From NCBI RefSeq assembly GCF_900156455.1, contig NZ_FTNQ01000002.1:62001-126000 (forward strand): a stretch of DNA of 64,000 bases, read 5' to 3'. The stretch is from Microbacterium sp. RURRCA19A. Lineage in GTDB: Bacteria; Actinomycetota; Actinomycetes; Actinomycetales; Microbacteriaceae. Shown here piece after piece: positions 1 through 9,117 of this stretch (its first letter is position 1; the number at the start of each line of letters is the position of its first letter). The notes beneath the pieces were generated by a model. It worked only from the letters and a program-made list of their open reading frames with translations. It was not told the origin of the DNA and made no database searches. Position numbers and translations under genes: made by a program.

Positions 1-1657
1 GGTCCAGAGGCGAGCCGCGGCGCATGAGCGGCGTCTCGGCCCAGTCGTTGGCGGCGAGCTCCCGGCTGCGGCTCGCCAGGTCGGCGACCGAGCCCGAGTT
101 CCCCGGCACGGCGGGTGAGGCGTGGTCGAGGACTGTCGTGAACAGCGAGAGCGTCCCGTCGCGGTTGTCGACGATCTCCACGACCTGCTGCTGCTGCGGG
201 AAGTCGATGCACGACGCGGTCGTGATCTCCCAGAACCCGCTCTTCGCGTTCGTGTGGGCGAGGATCTGATTGAGGTGCGTATGGCCGTTCAGCCACCCCA
301 CGACGACCGGGAACTCCAGCAGCATCGCGACGAACTCCTCGGCGCCGTACAACTTCTCGTAGGCCCCCGGACGGGTGGCGCGGTTCTCGAGCGTGAGGCT
401 GTTGTGGTGGCTGAAGATCAGCGCCAGCACCTGGTCGCGCTGCGCGATCTCGAGCTGCGCGCGCAGCCACTGCATCTGCGACTCGGGGACCGCGCCGTCG
501 GGTCCCGCGACGGCGTTGCACGTGTCGAGCCCGAACGCCCGGATCCGCGGGCTGAGGTCGGCCTGCCACCACGTCTCTCCCGACGTCAGGTTGTGGGTCG
601 TGAAACCGTGGCCGACGGGCCCGGGCGTCGACTCGGTACGGAAGTGCTCGGCCATGAAGTCGCGCTGCTCGAACAGGTACCGCTCGGGGTTGGCCGTGAC
701 CTCCTTGAACCCCGGCCCCCCGGATGCCAGCCCCAGAGCCCCCAGCACCTGTGCGAGGACGCTGGTGCCCGCGGCCCACCCTTCGAGGGCGGTGGATGCC
801 GTGGCATCCAGGGTGTACGACTTCCGGGCGCCGACCGCGAGCGCTCGGAGCTGCGGGCTGATGTCGAAGGTTCCGAGGAGGAGCGTGTCGTGGTTGCCGT
901 AGACGGCGTACCAGGGCGCGGGCAGGCCGACCGACTTCACGGGCTGCGCGATCGCCTGCGCGAGCATCTCGGGGAGGCGCGGGAAGCCGTAGTCGCCGAA
1001 GTCGCCGCCGCTCGGGTCTCCGGGACGGTACGCCCACGTCGCCTCGCTCCAGGCCTGCACGCCCTGCCACGTCGGTCCGCCGGTGGCCGGGTCGACCGCC
1101 CGGCCGTCCATGAGGTCGATGTACCAGCGCAGCTCGAGGTGCGAGTGCATGTCGGCACTGTCGCCGGTGACGATCGCCGCGCTCATCGGCGCCCCGGTGA
1201 GCGGGCTGTACCGGGCGTCCGAGAAGGCCTGCACCATCGCCGCCGTGGCGTGCGGGCTGAGCGGATCCTGCGGGTGGAAGGCCGACCCCCACGCCGCGTG
1301 GGCCTGCACGATCATCGGCTCGATGCGCCCCGGCGACTGCGCCTCGATGACGTGCAGGTCGGAGAGATGCCCGAGGTACAGCAGCGAGCGGCGGGCGGTC
1401 GCGCGCGCGGGCGACGGCGAGCGCCGCAGCACGTCGATGCGCGGCAGATACGGCTCGCCGGGGCCGGTGGTGAGCGTGCGGTAGTTCCCCGACAGGAGCG
1501 AGCCCTGCCGGATCGTCTGCAGGAGGGTCGAGGGGATGCCGGCCGGCGGCGTGGCCGCGCGCGCGAGCTGCGGCGCGAGGACGTCGAACCCGAGCCCCGT
1601 CGCGGCGGCAGCGGCGGCGGTGGCGTGCAGGAACTGACGGCGGGAGAGACCGGTCAC
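1..1657 (-). CDS. Tat-exported metallophosphoesterase (3' end outside window)
   Basis: Calcineurin-like phosphoesterase resembling the PPA1498/TIGR03767 family; the substrate cannot be told from sequence. The GTG at 1657 is followed by SRRQFLHATAAAAAATG, a twin-arginine export signal, so it probably folds in the cytosoplasm and acts outside. The metal-site motifs appear in the right order: SDLHVIEA near residue 95, VTGDSADMH near 164, YGNHDTL near 255 and NGHTHLN near 457. About 552 codons are visible and the stop lies beyond position 1. It is transcribed away from the ECF transporter genes and may share their upstream region. Confidence 0.88.
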   Translation of the reverse strand, partial: MTGLSRRQFLHATAAAAAATGLGFDVLAPQLARAATPPAGIPSTLLQTIRQGSLLSGNYRTLTTGPGEPYLPRIDVLRRSPSPARATARRSLLYLGHLSDLHVIEAQSPGRIEPMIVQAHAAWGSAFHPQDPLSPHATAAMVQAFSDARYSPLTGAPMSAAIVTGDSADMHSHLELRWYIDLMDGRAVDPATGGPTWQGVQAWSEATWAYRPGDPSGGDFGDYGFPRLPEMLAQAIAQPVKSVGLPAPWYAVYGNHDTLLLGTFDISPQLRALAVGARKSYTLDATASTALEGWAAGTSVLAQVLGALGLASGGPGFKEVTANPERYLFEQRDFMAEHFRTESTPGPVGHGFTTHNLTSGETWWQADLSPRIRAFGLDTCNAVAGPDGAVPESQMQWLRAQLEIAQRDQVLALIFSHHNSLTLENRATRPGAYEKLYGAEEFVAMLLEFPVVVGWLNGHTHLNQILAHTNAKSGFWEITTASCIDFPQQQQVVEIVDNRDGTLSLFTTVLDHASPAVPGNSGSVADLASRSRELAANDWAETPLMRRGSPLD

Positions 1658-1763
1658 GAGATCGTCCGTTCGGGCGGAGGAAGACCTCGAATGTACCGTT
1701 CGCGCAATCGGGGCGTCCAGAGCGCGCGGGATGCCGTCGCCTCGACGTCGAGACGCCGCCGAC

Positions 1764-1782
1764 GCGGGTAAGGCGCACCTAA
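1764..1782 (+). promoter_or_regulatory. IdeR/DtxR-like iron box
   Basis: The 19-mer GCGGGTAAGGCGCACCTAA matches the DtxR/IdeR consensus TTAGGTTAGGCTAACCTAA at 13 positions, with the right half CACCTAA the better one. It sits just upstream of a possible -10, TAGACT (1784-1789), and 30 bp before the ECF ATPase start, where a repressor would block transcription. Iron control is inferred from this match. Confidence 0.5.
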
Positions 1783-1812
1783 CTAGACTGGAGGCCTCGC
1801 CGAAGGACACCC

Positions 1813-3558
1813 GTGACCACCCATCCGCACCCCACAGCCGCGGCGCCCCGCGCGGGCGTGCCCGCGCTGCTGCGCCTGCGGAACGTGGCCGTCACACATC
1901 TCGAGGCCGACCGCCCGACGCCCGCCGACGTGAGCTTCGAGGTGCATCCCGGCGAGGTGGTGCTTCTGCTGGGCCCGAGCGGGTCGGGGAAGTCGACGCT
2001 GGCACTCACCCTGAACGGACTGCTCCCGCACGCCGTCCCGGGCGAGGTCACGGGCACCGTGGCCGTGGGCGGAGCGGATGCCGCGACCACCCCGGTCGCC
2101 GAGCTCGCGCAGACCGTCGCGATGGTCTTCCAGGACCCCGACGCGCAGCTCATCACCGGCAGCGTGCTCGACGAGGTGTGCTTCGGGCCCGAGAACCTCC
2201 GGCTCCCCGTGCCCGAGGTCCTCGCCCGGGCCGAGGCCGCCCTCCGCCGTGTGGGGCTCTGGGAGCGGCGCGACGACTCCCCCGACGTGCTCTCCGGCGG
2301 GGGCCGGCAACGCCTCGCGATCGCGTGCGCGCTGGCGATGGCATCCCCCCTGCTCGTCCTCGACGAGCCCACCGCGAGCCTCGATCCGGCCGGTGTCGCG
2401 GAGGTCTACGCGGCGCTGCGCGAGGTCGTCGCCGAGGGGGACCGCGCGATCGTGCTGATCGAGCACGATCTGGATGCCGCGGTGGAACTGGTCGACCGGG
2501 TCGTCGCGCTCGACGGAGACGGGCGTGTCGTCGCGGACGGCGATGCGGACGAGGTCCTGCGCGATCGGGCGGCCGAACTCCACGACCTCGGCGTGTGGCT
2601 GCCGACCGCGACGCTCGCGGCCCTGCGCCTGCGTCGCGCGGGATACGCGCTCCCGCGGCTGCCGCTGACGCCCGAAGAACTGCGGGCGTCGCTGGAAGAG
2701 CTGCCCCCCGTCCCGGCATCCCTCCCCCGCCCGACCATGGAGCACCCGGTGGGTGAGCCGATCGTCGCGGTCCGGGGGCTCACGGTGACGCGGGCCCGCA
2801 CGACCGTGCTGCACGACGTCGATCTCGACGTGCGGGCTGGCGAGTTCGTCGCCGTCGTCGGCCCCAACGGCGCCGGCAAGACGACCCTCGTCCAGGCGAT
2901 CTCCGGCGTGCGGACGCCTCCACGGGGCACCGTGCGAGTGGACGGGCTCGACGTGCGGCGCCTGCCCCCGCGGCAGCTGTCGCGTCATGTCGGATTCGTG
3001 TTCCAGAACCCCGAGCACCAGTTCGTCACGACGACGGTGTTCGACGAGATCGCCCACGGCTTGCGGCGACGGCGGCTGCCCGAGGCCGAGGTGCGCGCCC
3101 GCGTCGACGAGATGCTCGACCGGTTCGGGCTCGCCGACCGCGCCGACACGCACCCGTTCCTGCTCTCCGGCGGCCAGAAGCGACGGCTCTCCGTGGGCAC
3201 GGCGCTGGTCGGCGGAGCACGGCTCCTCGTCCTGGACGAACCGACGTACGGGCAGGACCGCGCGCGCGCCGACGAGATGATGGCGATGCTCGACGACCTC
3301 CGCGCCGAAGGGACGACCATCGTCGTGGTCACGCACGACCCGCAGCTCGTCGCCGAGCACGCGGATCGAGTGATCGTGATGGATGCCGGCCGGATCGCCT
3401 CCGACGCATCCGTCGACGCCGTGTTCGCCGACGCGGCACTGCTCGAGCGCACGGGCCTGGGCTTTCCGCCGCTGCGGCGCGCGTTCGCCGGGCTGGTGCG
3501 GCATCCGGAGCTGGCATCCCTCACGCGCCTTCGAGACCTTCCCGGAGGCGACCGGTGA
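1813..3558 (+). CDS. ECF transporter ATPase, two ABC domains fused
   Basis: Energy-coupling-factor ABC ATPase of 581 aa carrying both nucleotide-binding domains in one chain. Domain 1 has Walker A GPSGSGKST (about 54-62), signature LSGGGRQR (about 160) and Walker B LLVLDEPT (about 179). Domain 2 has GPNGAGKTT (about 350), LSGGQKRR (about 450) and LLVLDEPT (about 472). The GTG start at 1813 follows an AAGGA ribosome site. The T-component gene overlaps its stop by GTGA, so they form one unit. ECF systems import vitamins, metal ions or heme through a separate S component, and none is encoded next to this pair, so the substrate is unknown. The IdeR-like box upstream hints at an iron-related substrate. 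Confidence 0.9.
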   Translation: MTTHPHPTAAAPRAGVPALLRLRNVAVTHLEADRPTPADVSFEVHPGEVVLLLGPSGSGKSTLALTLNGLLPHAVPGEVTGTVAVGGADAATTPVAELAQTVAMVFQDPDAQLITGSVLDEVCFGPENLRLPVPEVLARAEAALRRVGLWERRDDSPDVLSGGGRQRLAIACALAMASPLLVLDEPTASLDPAGVAEVYAALREVVAEGDRAIVLIEHDLDAAVELVDRVVALDGDGRVVADGDADEVLRDRAAELHDLGVWLPTATLAALRLRRAGYALPRLPLTPEELRASLEELPPVPASLPRPTMEHPVGEPIVAVRGLTVTRARTTVLHDVDLDVRAGEFVAVVGPNGAGKTTLVQAISGVRTPPRGTVRVDGLDVRRLPPRQLSRHVGFVFQNPEHQFVTTTVFDEIAHGLRRRRLPEAEVRARVDEMLDRFGLADRADTHPFLLSGGQKRRLSVGTALVGGARLLVLDEPTYGQDRARADEMMAMLDDLRAEGTTIVVVTHDPQLVAEHADRVIVMDAGRIASDASVDAVFADAALLERTGLGFPPLRRAFAGLVRHPELASLTRLRDLPGGDR

Positions 3559-4313
3559 CCGCCGTCACACTCTCGCCCGCGCGGCCGGCGTTCTTGCTCG
3601 GGCTGAACCCGCTCGCGAAGATCGCGGCCGCGATCCCGGCGATGATCGCGCTGGTCTTCGTGCGCGATCTCGCGACCCCGGCGACGTTCCTCGTCGTCGC
3701 GTACGTCCTGCTCGTGTGCGGCGCGCCGCTCTCGGCACGGCTCTTCGTCCTGCTCGGCGCGGTGGTGCCGCTCGCCGTGGTCGTCGTCGGCCTGGGGTTC
3801 GCGGTGTGGGTCGATCCGTCGATCGGCGGCCATCCGGTGGTGCGCGTCGGCGACTGGGCGCTGACCGACGCGGCACTCTCCGTCGGGTTCGCGACCGGTC
3901 TGCGCCTCGCGGCGATCATGGCCCTCGCGTTCCTCGGCGGCCTCACCACCGGGGGCACCGATCTCGTCCGCGCGCTCGTCCAGCACCTGCGCGTGCCGTA
4001 CCGGATCGGGTACGCCGCTCTCGCGGCGATCCGGTTCGTTCCGAGGTTCGGTCGAGAGCTCGAGGTCATCCGCCAGGCGCACCGCGTGCGGGGCGTCGGG
4101 GGTTTCGCGCCGACGCGGTGGATCCGCACGGTCGTCCCGCTCCTGGCGGGAGCGATCCGCCACGCGGAGCGGGTGGCCCTGGCGATGGATGCCCGCGCCT
4201 TCGGTGCCCACGCCGACCGCACCGAACGCCGTGTCGTCCCGTGGCGGCGGCGGGACACCGTCTTCGTGCTCGCGTTCTGGCTGCTGTCGGCGGCCGTGTT
4301 CGTGCTGGTGTGA
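3555..4313 (+). CDS. ECF transporter T component (EcfT/CbiQ family)
   Basis: Membrane scaffold that couples the ECF ATPases to a substrate-binding S protein. It is 252 aa with several hydrophobic helices, and the coupling region carries the paired Arg motifs, seen here as HRVRGVG and the C-terminal MDARAFG. The GTG start overlaps the ATPase stop (GTGA), implying coupled translation. It ends 6 bp before the convergent carboxypeptidase gene. An S subunit must come from elsewhere in the genome, as in group II ECF systems where several S proteins share one module. Confidence 0.85.
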   Translation: MTAVTLSPARPAFLLGLNPLAKIAAAIPAMIALVFVRDLATPATFLVVAYVLLVCGAPLSARLFVLLGAVVPLAVVVVGLGFAVWVDPSIGGHPVVRVGDWALTDAALSVGFATGLRLAAIMALAFLGGLTTGGTDLVRALVQHLRVPYRIGYAALAAIRFVPRFGRELEVIRQAHRVRGVGGFAPTRWIRTVVPLLAGAIRHAERVALAMDARAFGAHADRTERRVVPWRRRDTVFVLAFWLLSAAVFVLV

Positions 4314-4319
4314 TGCGGA

Positions 4320-5423
4320 TCAGTACGTCGGAGCCGCCGGGAGTCCGAAGAACTCCTCGAGTGTCGTGAAGCCGCCGTCGTGGTACGCCTTCGCCAGCTC
4401 CGGACCGATGTACCGCAGGTGCCACGCCTCGGGTTCGTAGCCGGTGACATCGATGCGCCCCACGTCGTACCGGGTGATGTAGCCGTACTCCCACGCGTGG
4501 TCGCGCACCCACGCGCCCTGACTCGATGCGGCGACATCGTCGAGCGTCCCGCAGGAACCGTCGCACGGCACGATGTCGACCGCCAGCCCCGACTGGTGCT
4601 CGCTGAACCCGGCACGCGCGCTCTCGCGGTCGGCCTCTTCCACCCCGCTGACCGACACGCGGTCCGCATACGTCGACTGCTGGTTCTCGTAGGAGCGGAA
4701 GGCGCTGAGATACCCGATCTCACCGGCCCCGGCATCCGCCGCTCCGCGCACGAGCGCCGTCAGAGCGTCCGCCGCGGTCCGGCGCAGACCCGACTCCTTG
4801 AGCGCCCGCACATCGTCGGGCATCACGATGTCGCCGGGCCGGTAGTCGGCGGGGTCGAAGGGACGCTTCTTGTTCACCACGACCCATTCGCGGTTCGGGT
4901 CCGACAGCGAGACGCACGGGGCGATCCCGGATGCCACGGCGGCCCGGAACGCCGCCGCCCCGCCGATCGCGGCGATCGTCGCGGTGTCGTCGCCCGTCGC
5001 GAGGACGGAGGTGAACGACGGGTCGTCGCACGGGCTCTTCGGCGCCGGCGCCTCGGCGAGCACCGGGACCGGCAGTCCCTCGGCCGGCACCGGCGGCGGC
5101 CCGACCCTCGCCGCCGCCTCCGGAGCAGCCAGCGGCGTCGAGGCGCCCCCCGCTGTCGCGATGCCGACGGCGAGCGCTCCCGCGACGACGACCGTCAGTC
5201 CCAGCGCGAGCGCCGCGAGCCGCCGACGGACCCGACGAGGGCGGGACGCCCAGCGCACCGGGCCGCGGCGCGGACTCGCCGTATCCTCCCGCCGAAGACG
5301 TCGTGTCGGCGACGGTTCGGTCGGAGGCACCACGGCGACCGCCGCCGTCGCCCGTCGCTCCGCTTCGGCGCGCGCGGCGCGGCGCGGCGAGAGCTCGGGA
5401 TCGAAGGACGTCACTCGATCCAT
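4320..5423 (-). CDS. D-alanyl-D-alanine carboxypeptidase, VanY family
   Basis: Peptidase M15B that trims the terminal D-Ala of peptidoglycan stem peptides. The 367-aa protein has a basic cytoplasmic N-terminus (Arg-rich, residues 14-68), one membrane segment (about 69-92) and an extracytoplasmic catalytic domain. The zinc-site motifs are visible: SEHQSGLAVD near residue 272 and EAWH near 333. The ATG at 5423 gives a basic-then-hydrophobic anchor; upstream in-frame sequence is open but has no family similarity. Two Cys in the PCDGSCG stretch close to the active site could form a disulfide. Confidence 0.88.
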   Translation of the reverse strand: MDRVTSFDPELSPRRAARAEAERRATAAVAVVPPTEPSPTRRLRREDTASPRRGPVRWASRPRRVRRRLAALALGLTVVVAGALAVGIATAGGASTPLAAPEAAARVGPPPVPAEGLPVPVLAEAPAPKSPCDDPSFTSVLATGDDTATIAAIGGAAAFRAAVASGIAPCVSLSDPNREWVVVNKKRPFDPADYRPGDIVMPDDVRALKESGLRRTAADALTALVRGAADAGAGEIGYLSAFRSYENQQSTYADRVSVSGVEEADRESARAGFSEHQSGLAVDIVPCDGSCGTLDDVAASSQGAWVRDHAWEYGYITRYDVGRIDVTGYEPEAWHLRYIGPELAKAYHDGGFTTLEEFFGLPAAPTY

Positions 5424-5543
5424 TCTGACTCGGTCGTCCGCCTCGGTCGAGGGGGCGCTCGGCGTCCGACGACATCCGCGGTTGCCTCTCCCCACCCGTG
5501 CGGGCAGGCTGGGGAGCGTTGTGATCGAACCGGGGGGGCATCC

Positions 5544-6929
5544 ATGATCGACGACGAGGACCGCGACATCCTGCGCACCGCGCACCGCTACCTGGAGCAC
5601 GTGCACCGGCTGGCCGCCGAGGACGCCGCGCATCGCCAGAGCGAGCTCGCCGAGGTCATCTCGGCCCACCTGGGCGTGGATGCCACGACGGTTCCGGTCA
5701 CGACCGAGTCGCTCCCCCTGCACCGCTACGTCGACGCGGACATCGCGCTCGACGAGCTGAGCGCGCTCGGCGAGGGCCGGGTGATCGGTGTCACGGGCGG
5801 CGACCAGCGGTGGCACCTCTCGGCATCCGATCTCCTGTCCGCCTCCTACGCCCGCTTCGCGCCCGGCCCCATCTCGTACGAGACGCGCGCGGTCGGGCCC
5901 GGCGCGGAGCGGCGCGTCGTCGCGTTCGGGGTGCGCCTGTTCACGTTCGACGGTCATCCCCTCGCTGTCGTGCAGCGATCCAGCGCGAGGAACGTCATGC
6001 CTCCGACCGCGCAGCTCGAGCTCTTCGGAGCGGACCCGGATGCCATGGGTGCCGCCCTCGACGAGATCCGTCGCCTCATGGTCGAGCGGAGCGTCCTCCG
6101 CGGCCACGTGCTGTCGTTCGTGCCGACCGAATACGGGTCGGAGGCGGGGGCGACATTCCTCGCACGCCCGACCGTCGACGCCGAGGAGGTCGTGCTCGGC
6201 GACGGCGTGCTCCAGAGGATCGTCGATCACGTCGTGGGAATCGGCGACCATCGCGACGCGCTCCGCGCCGCCGGTCAGCATCTCAAGCGGGGCGTCCTCC
6301 TCTACGGGCCGCCCGGCACGGGCAAGACCCTGACGGTGCGCCACCTGCTGTCGCGCACCGCGGGCACCACGGCCGTGGTGCTGACCGGGTCGAGCGTGCG
6401 CTTCGTCACGGCCGCCGCGGAGATTGCGCGCACGTTCGCCCCCGCGCTGGTCGTGCTCGAAGACATCGACCTCGTCGCCGCCGATCGCGCCTACTCCCCG
6501 CAGCCGGTCCTGTTCGACGTCCTCGACGCCCTCGACGGCTTGGAGCCGGATGCCGACATCGCCTTCGTCATGACCACGAACCACGTGCAGATCCTCGAGG
6601 AGGCCCTGGCCGCCCGGCCCGGCCGCGTCGACCTCGGTGTCGAGATCCCCCTCCCGGACGTCGCCGCGCGGCGGCGCCTGTTCCAGCACTTCGGCGGCGG
6701 CCTCCGCTTCTCCCCCGAAGCCCTGGACGCCGCAGCCGAGCGAGCAGAAGGCACGACCGGCTCGTTCGCGAAGGAGGTGATGCGTCGTGCGGTCCTGCGT
6801 GCGGCGCTCCGCGGCGACGACGCTCCGACCGACGGCGATCTGGCCGCGTCCCTCGAGGAACTCCTGTCGTCGGGGGAGGCGCTGACCCGCATGCTGCTGG
6901 GCGCGAAGGAGTCTTTTTCTTCTATGTGA
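5544..6929 (+). CDS. AAA family ATPase
   Basis: AAA+ ATPase of 461 aa related to the FtsH/Cdc48 group. The N-terminal half (1-240) has no domain I recognise; the C-terminal half carries Walker A LLYGPPGTGKT (about 251-261), Walker B LVVLEDIDLV (about 301), the sensor-like stretch FVMTTNHV and the arginine finger region AARPGRVD. No protease or membrane segment is fused to it, so it is likely a soluble remodelling ATPase. It ends 48 nt before the radical SAM gene, whose SOS box lies in that gap. The target is unknown. Confidence 0.8.
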   Translation: MIDDEDRDILRTAHRYLEHVHRLAAEDAAHRQSELAEVISAHLGVDATTVPVTTESLPLHRYVDADIALDELSALGEGRVIGVTGGDQRWHLSASDLLSASYARFAPGPISYETRAVGPGAERRVVAFGVRLFTFDGHPLAVVQRSSARNVMPPTAQLELFGADPDAMGAALDEIRRLMVERSVLRGHVLSFVPTEYGSEAGATFLARPTVDAEEVVLGDGVLQRIVDHVVGIGDHRDALRAAGQHLKRGVLLYGPPGTGKTLTVRHLLSRTAGTTAVVLTGSSVRFVTAAAEIARTFAPALVVLEDIDLVAADRAYSPQPVLFDVLDALDGLEPDADIAFVMTTNHVQILEEALAARPGRVDLGVEIPLPDVAARRRLFQHFGGGLRFSPEALDAAAERAEGTTGSFAKEVMRRAVLRAALRGDDAPTDGDLAASLEELLSSGEALTRMLLGAKESFSSM

Positions 6930-6952
6930 GGATGAATGAGCTTGCCCTTTCT

Positions 6953-6968
6953 TCGAACACATGTTCCC
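6953..6968 (+). promoter_or_regulatory. LexA (SOS) box
   Basis: TCGAAC-ACAT-GTTCCC matches the actinobacterial LexA operator TCGAAC-N4-GTTCGA at 10 of 12 defined bases, with a perfect GAAC/GTTC core. It lies 8 nt upstream of the ATG of the radical SAM gene. The mycobacterial orthologue Rv2578c is, as I recall, among the LexA-controlled genes, which fits. Confidence 0.65.
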
Positions 6969-6976
6969 ATAGTGCG

Positions 6977-9112
6977 ATGAGATGGCAGGGACAGAAGCTC
7001 GGCGTCGACGACACGGCCGCGCTTCCCGGCATGGAACGGATGGACGGCCTGGTCCGGTCGGTGACGACACCCGAGTTCGCTGGCATGACGTTCCACGAAG
7101 TACTCGCCAAGACCGCGCTCAACCGTGTCCCCGGCGCCTCCGCCATGCCCTTCGACTGGACCGTGAACCCCTACCGGGGATGCAGTCATTCGTGTGCCTA
7201 CTGCCTCTCTCCGGAAACGCTCATCATGATGGCGGACGGAAGGCACAAGCCTCTCGCCGAGGTGAAGGTCGGCGACGAGATCGTCGGGACCGAGCGACAC
7301 GGCGCGTACCGCCGGTTCGTGCGCACGGTCGTCGAAGCGAAATGGCCGACGCGAAGGCGAGCCTTCCGGGTGGCGCTGGCAGACGGCACGGAGATCATCG
7401 CGAGCGCGGACCATCGATTCCTCACTGAGCGAGGGTGGAAGTTCGTCCGCGGCGCGATGCAGGGGGCGGAGCAGCGCCCCTACCTGACCCCGTCGAACCA
7501 CCTGCAGGGTTTCGGGCTGGGCGCCCCTCTGACGGACGCCATGGAAAGCGAAGACCGCAAGCAGGGGTACCTCACAGGCATGGTCCGTGGCGATGGCATG
7601 ATCTTCCATCGCACTTACGACGACGGGCAGCGGGTTCGCGACATCCACAGATTCCGTCTCGCGCTCGCGGACAGGGAGCCTTTGGCGCTGACACGCACGT
7701 ATCTCGAGGACCGTGACATCCGAACCGATCAGCGCCCCTTCGCCGTGCCGATGGGCTATCGGCCGATGACGGCAATCCATACCGCCCGAGCTGCCGATAT
7801 CGCGCGCCTCGAGGAGCACATCGCCGTCCCGAAGCACAGGTCGTCCGAGTGGTACGCGGGGTTTCTCGGCGGCATTTTCGACGCGGAGGGATCCTGCTCG
7901 CGCGGCATCCTTCGAATCTCGAACGCGAACAGGGAGTTGCTCGACCTCATCGAGGAAGGCTTCGCCCACTTCGGGTTCGACGCGGTGCGCGAAATCAGAC
8001 CGAACACCGACGTCTGCGCGGTGCGCCTCCGAGGCGGCCTGGCTGCGCGTCAGCGGTTCTTCCGCATTGCGCGTCCCGCGCTGACACGCAAGCTCGACAT
8101 CGTCGGAACGGCCGTGAAGACCGGTTCCGACCTCCGCGTCGTCGCGGTGGACGATCTGGGTTACGAGATCGACATGGTCGACATCACCACCGGCACGGGC
8201 GACTTCATCGCGAACGGCGTCATCAGTCACAACTGCTTCGCTCGCAAGACGCACGAGTACCTCGACCTCGACTCGGGAGCCGACTTCGATTCGCAGATCG
8301 TGGTGAAGGTCAACGTCGCCGACGTGCTGCGCGGCGAACTGCGCCGGGGGTCCTGGGCGAGGGAGCCCGTGATGCTCGGCACCAACACCGATCCGTACCA
8401 ACGGGCCGAGGGGCGCTACCGGTTGATGCCCGACATCATCGGCGCCCTCACCGAGAACCGGACGCCGTTCTCGATCCTCACCAAGGGCACGCTGCTGCGC
8501 CGTGACCTGCCGATACTGACGGACGCGGCGAAAGAGGTGCGGGTCACGCTGGCGATGTCGATCGCGGTCTTCGACGACGCGACGCAGCGCTCGCTCGAAC
8601 CCGGGACGCCCAGCGCGGAGGCCCGGCTCGACACCGTCCGCGCCGTCACCGAGGCGGGGTTCCGGGTGACCGTCTTCCTCATGCCGATCCTCCCGCACCT
8701 CACCGACTCGGTCGTCGCGCTCGACCACGCCCTGGGGAGGATCCAGGCGGCCGGCGCCGCACGGGTGGTCTACGGCGCGCTGCACCTTCGACCCGGCGCC
8801 AAGGAGTGGTTTCTGCAGTGGCTCGAACGCGAGCATCCCGAGCTCGTGTCGTCGTACCGCGGCCTCTACCCCGGGGTGTCGGCCCAGGCGCCCCAAGCGT
8901 ACCGGCGCTGGCTGGGCAAACGTGTGCAGCCGCTGCTGCGGATGCACCACCTCGACGGGTGGGACGAAGACGACCACCCGCGCGGCAGACCGCAGCCCGG
9001 GCTCGCGGCCCGCACCGCGACGACACCGCGGCTCGGACCGGTGCGGACGACCGCGTCCGCGGCATCCGCTCGCCCCTCGGTCGCTCCGGCGAGCGAACCC
9101 ACCCTGTTCTGA
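6977..9112 (+). CDS. Rv2578c-family radical SAM protein with in-frame intein
   Basis: Radical SAM protein of the SplB-like/Rv2578c group (COG1533), 711 codons as translated. Residues 76-419 are an intein; the spliced product would be about 367 aa, close to the 340 aa of Rv2578c. The cluster motif is C69-x3-C73-x2-C: the third Cys is supplied either by the first intein residue (C76) or, after splicing, by C420 in CFARKTHEY. Without splicing the Fe-S site is broken. The ATG at 6977 was chosen because the N-terminus MRWQGQ matches the family; an in-frame ATG at 6932 would place the SOS box inside the gene. The function of the family is not established; SOS control suggests DNA damage. Confidence 0.88.
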   Translation: MRWQGQKLGVDDTAALPGMERMDGLVRSVTTPEFAGMTFHEVLAKTALNRVPGASAMPFDWTVNPYRGCSHSCAYCLSPETLIMMADGRHKPLAEVKVGDEIVGTERHGAYRRFVRTVVEAKWPTRRRAFRVALADGTEIIASADHRFLTERGWKFVRGAMQGAEQRPYLTPSNHLQGFGLGAPLTDAMESEDRKQGYLTGMVRGDGMIFHRTYDDGQRVRDIHRFRLALADREPLALTRTYLEDRDIRTDQRPFAVPMGYRPMTAIHTARAADIARLEEHIAVPKHRSSEWYAGFLGGIFDAEGSCSRGILRISNANRELLDLIEEGFAHFGFDAVREIRPNTDVCAVRLRGGLAARQRFFRIARPALTRKLDIVGTAVKTGSDLRVVAVDDLGYEIDMVDITTGTGDFIANGVISHNCFARKTHEYLDLDSGADFDSQIVVKVNVADVLRGELRRGSWAREPVMLGTNTDPYQRAEGRYRLMPDIIGALTENRTPFSILTKGTLLRRDLPILTDAAKEVRVTLAMSIAVFDDATQRSLEPGTPSAEARLDTVRAVTEAGFRVTVFLMPILPHLTDSVVALDHALGRIQAAGAARVVYGALHLRPGAKEWFLQWLEREHPELVSSYRGLYPGVSAQAPQAYRRWLGKRVQPLLRMHHLDGWDEDDHPRGRPQPGLAARTATTPRLGPVRTTASAASARPSVAPASEPTLF
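7202..8233 (+). mobile_element. Intein with LAGLIDADG homing endonuclease
   Basis: The 344-aa insertion starts with Cys (CLSPETLIMMADG, block A), has block B with the splicing His in ASADHRF, and ends with NGVISHN directly before Cys+1 of the extein. Two LAGLIDADG-type motifs lie between, GYLTGMVRGDG (host residue about 197) and AGFLGGIFDAEG (about 294), so the endonuclease looks intact. All standard splicing residues (C1, block B His, terminal HN, C+1) are present. Base composition appears less GC-rich than the extein, consistent with lateral arrival. Confidence 0.9.
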
Positions 9113-9117
9113 GAACG

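Noticed and set aside
122..1771. Long plus-strand reading frame of about 549 codons
   Set aside because: It is antisense to a phosphoesterase with intact motifs and a Tat signal; the product is Arg/Val-rich with no family signature.
4320..7070. A 916-codon minus-strand frame ending in the VanY domain
   Set aside because: Only the last 367 codons carry a signal anchor and catalytic motifs; the rest is antisense to the AAA and radical SAM genes.
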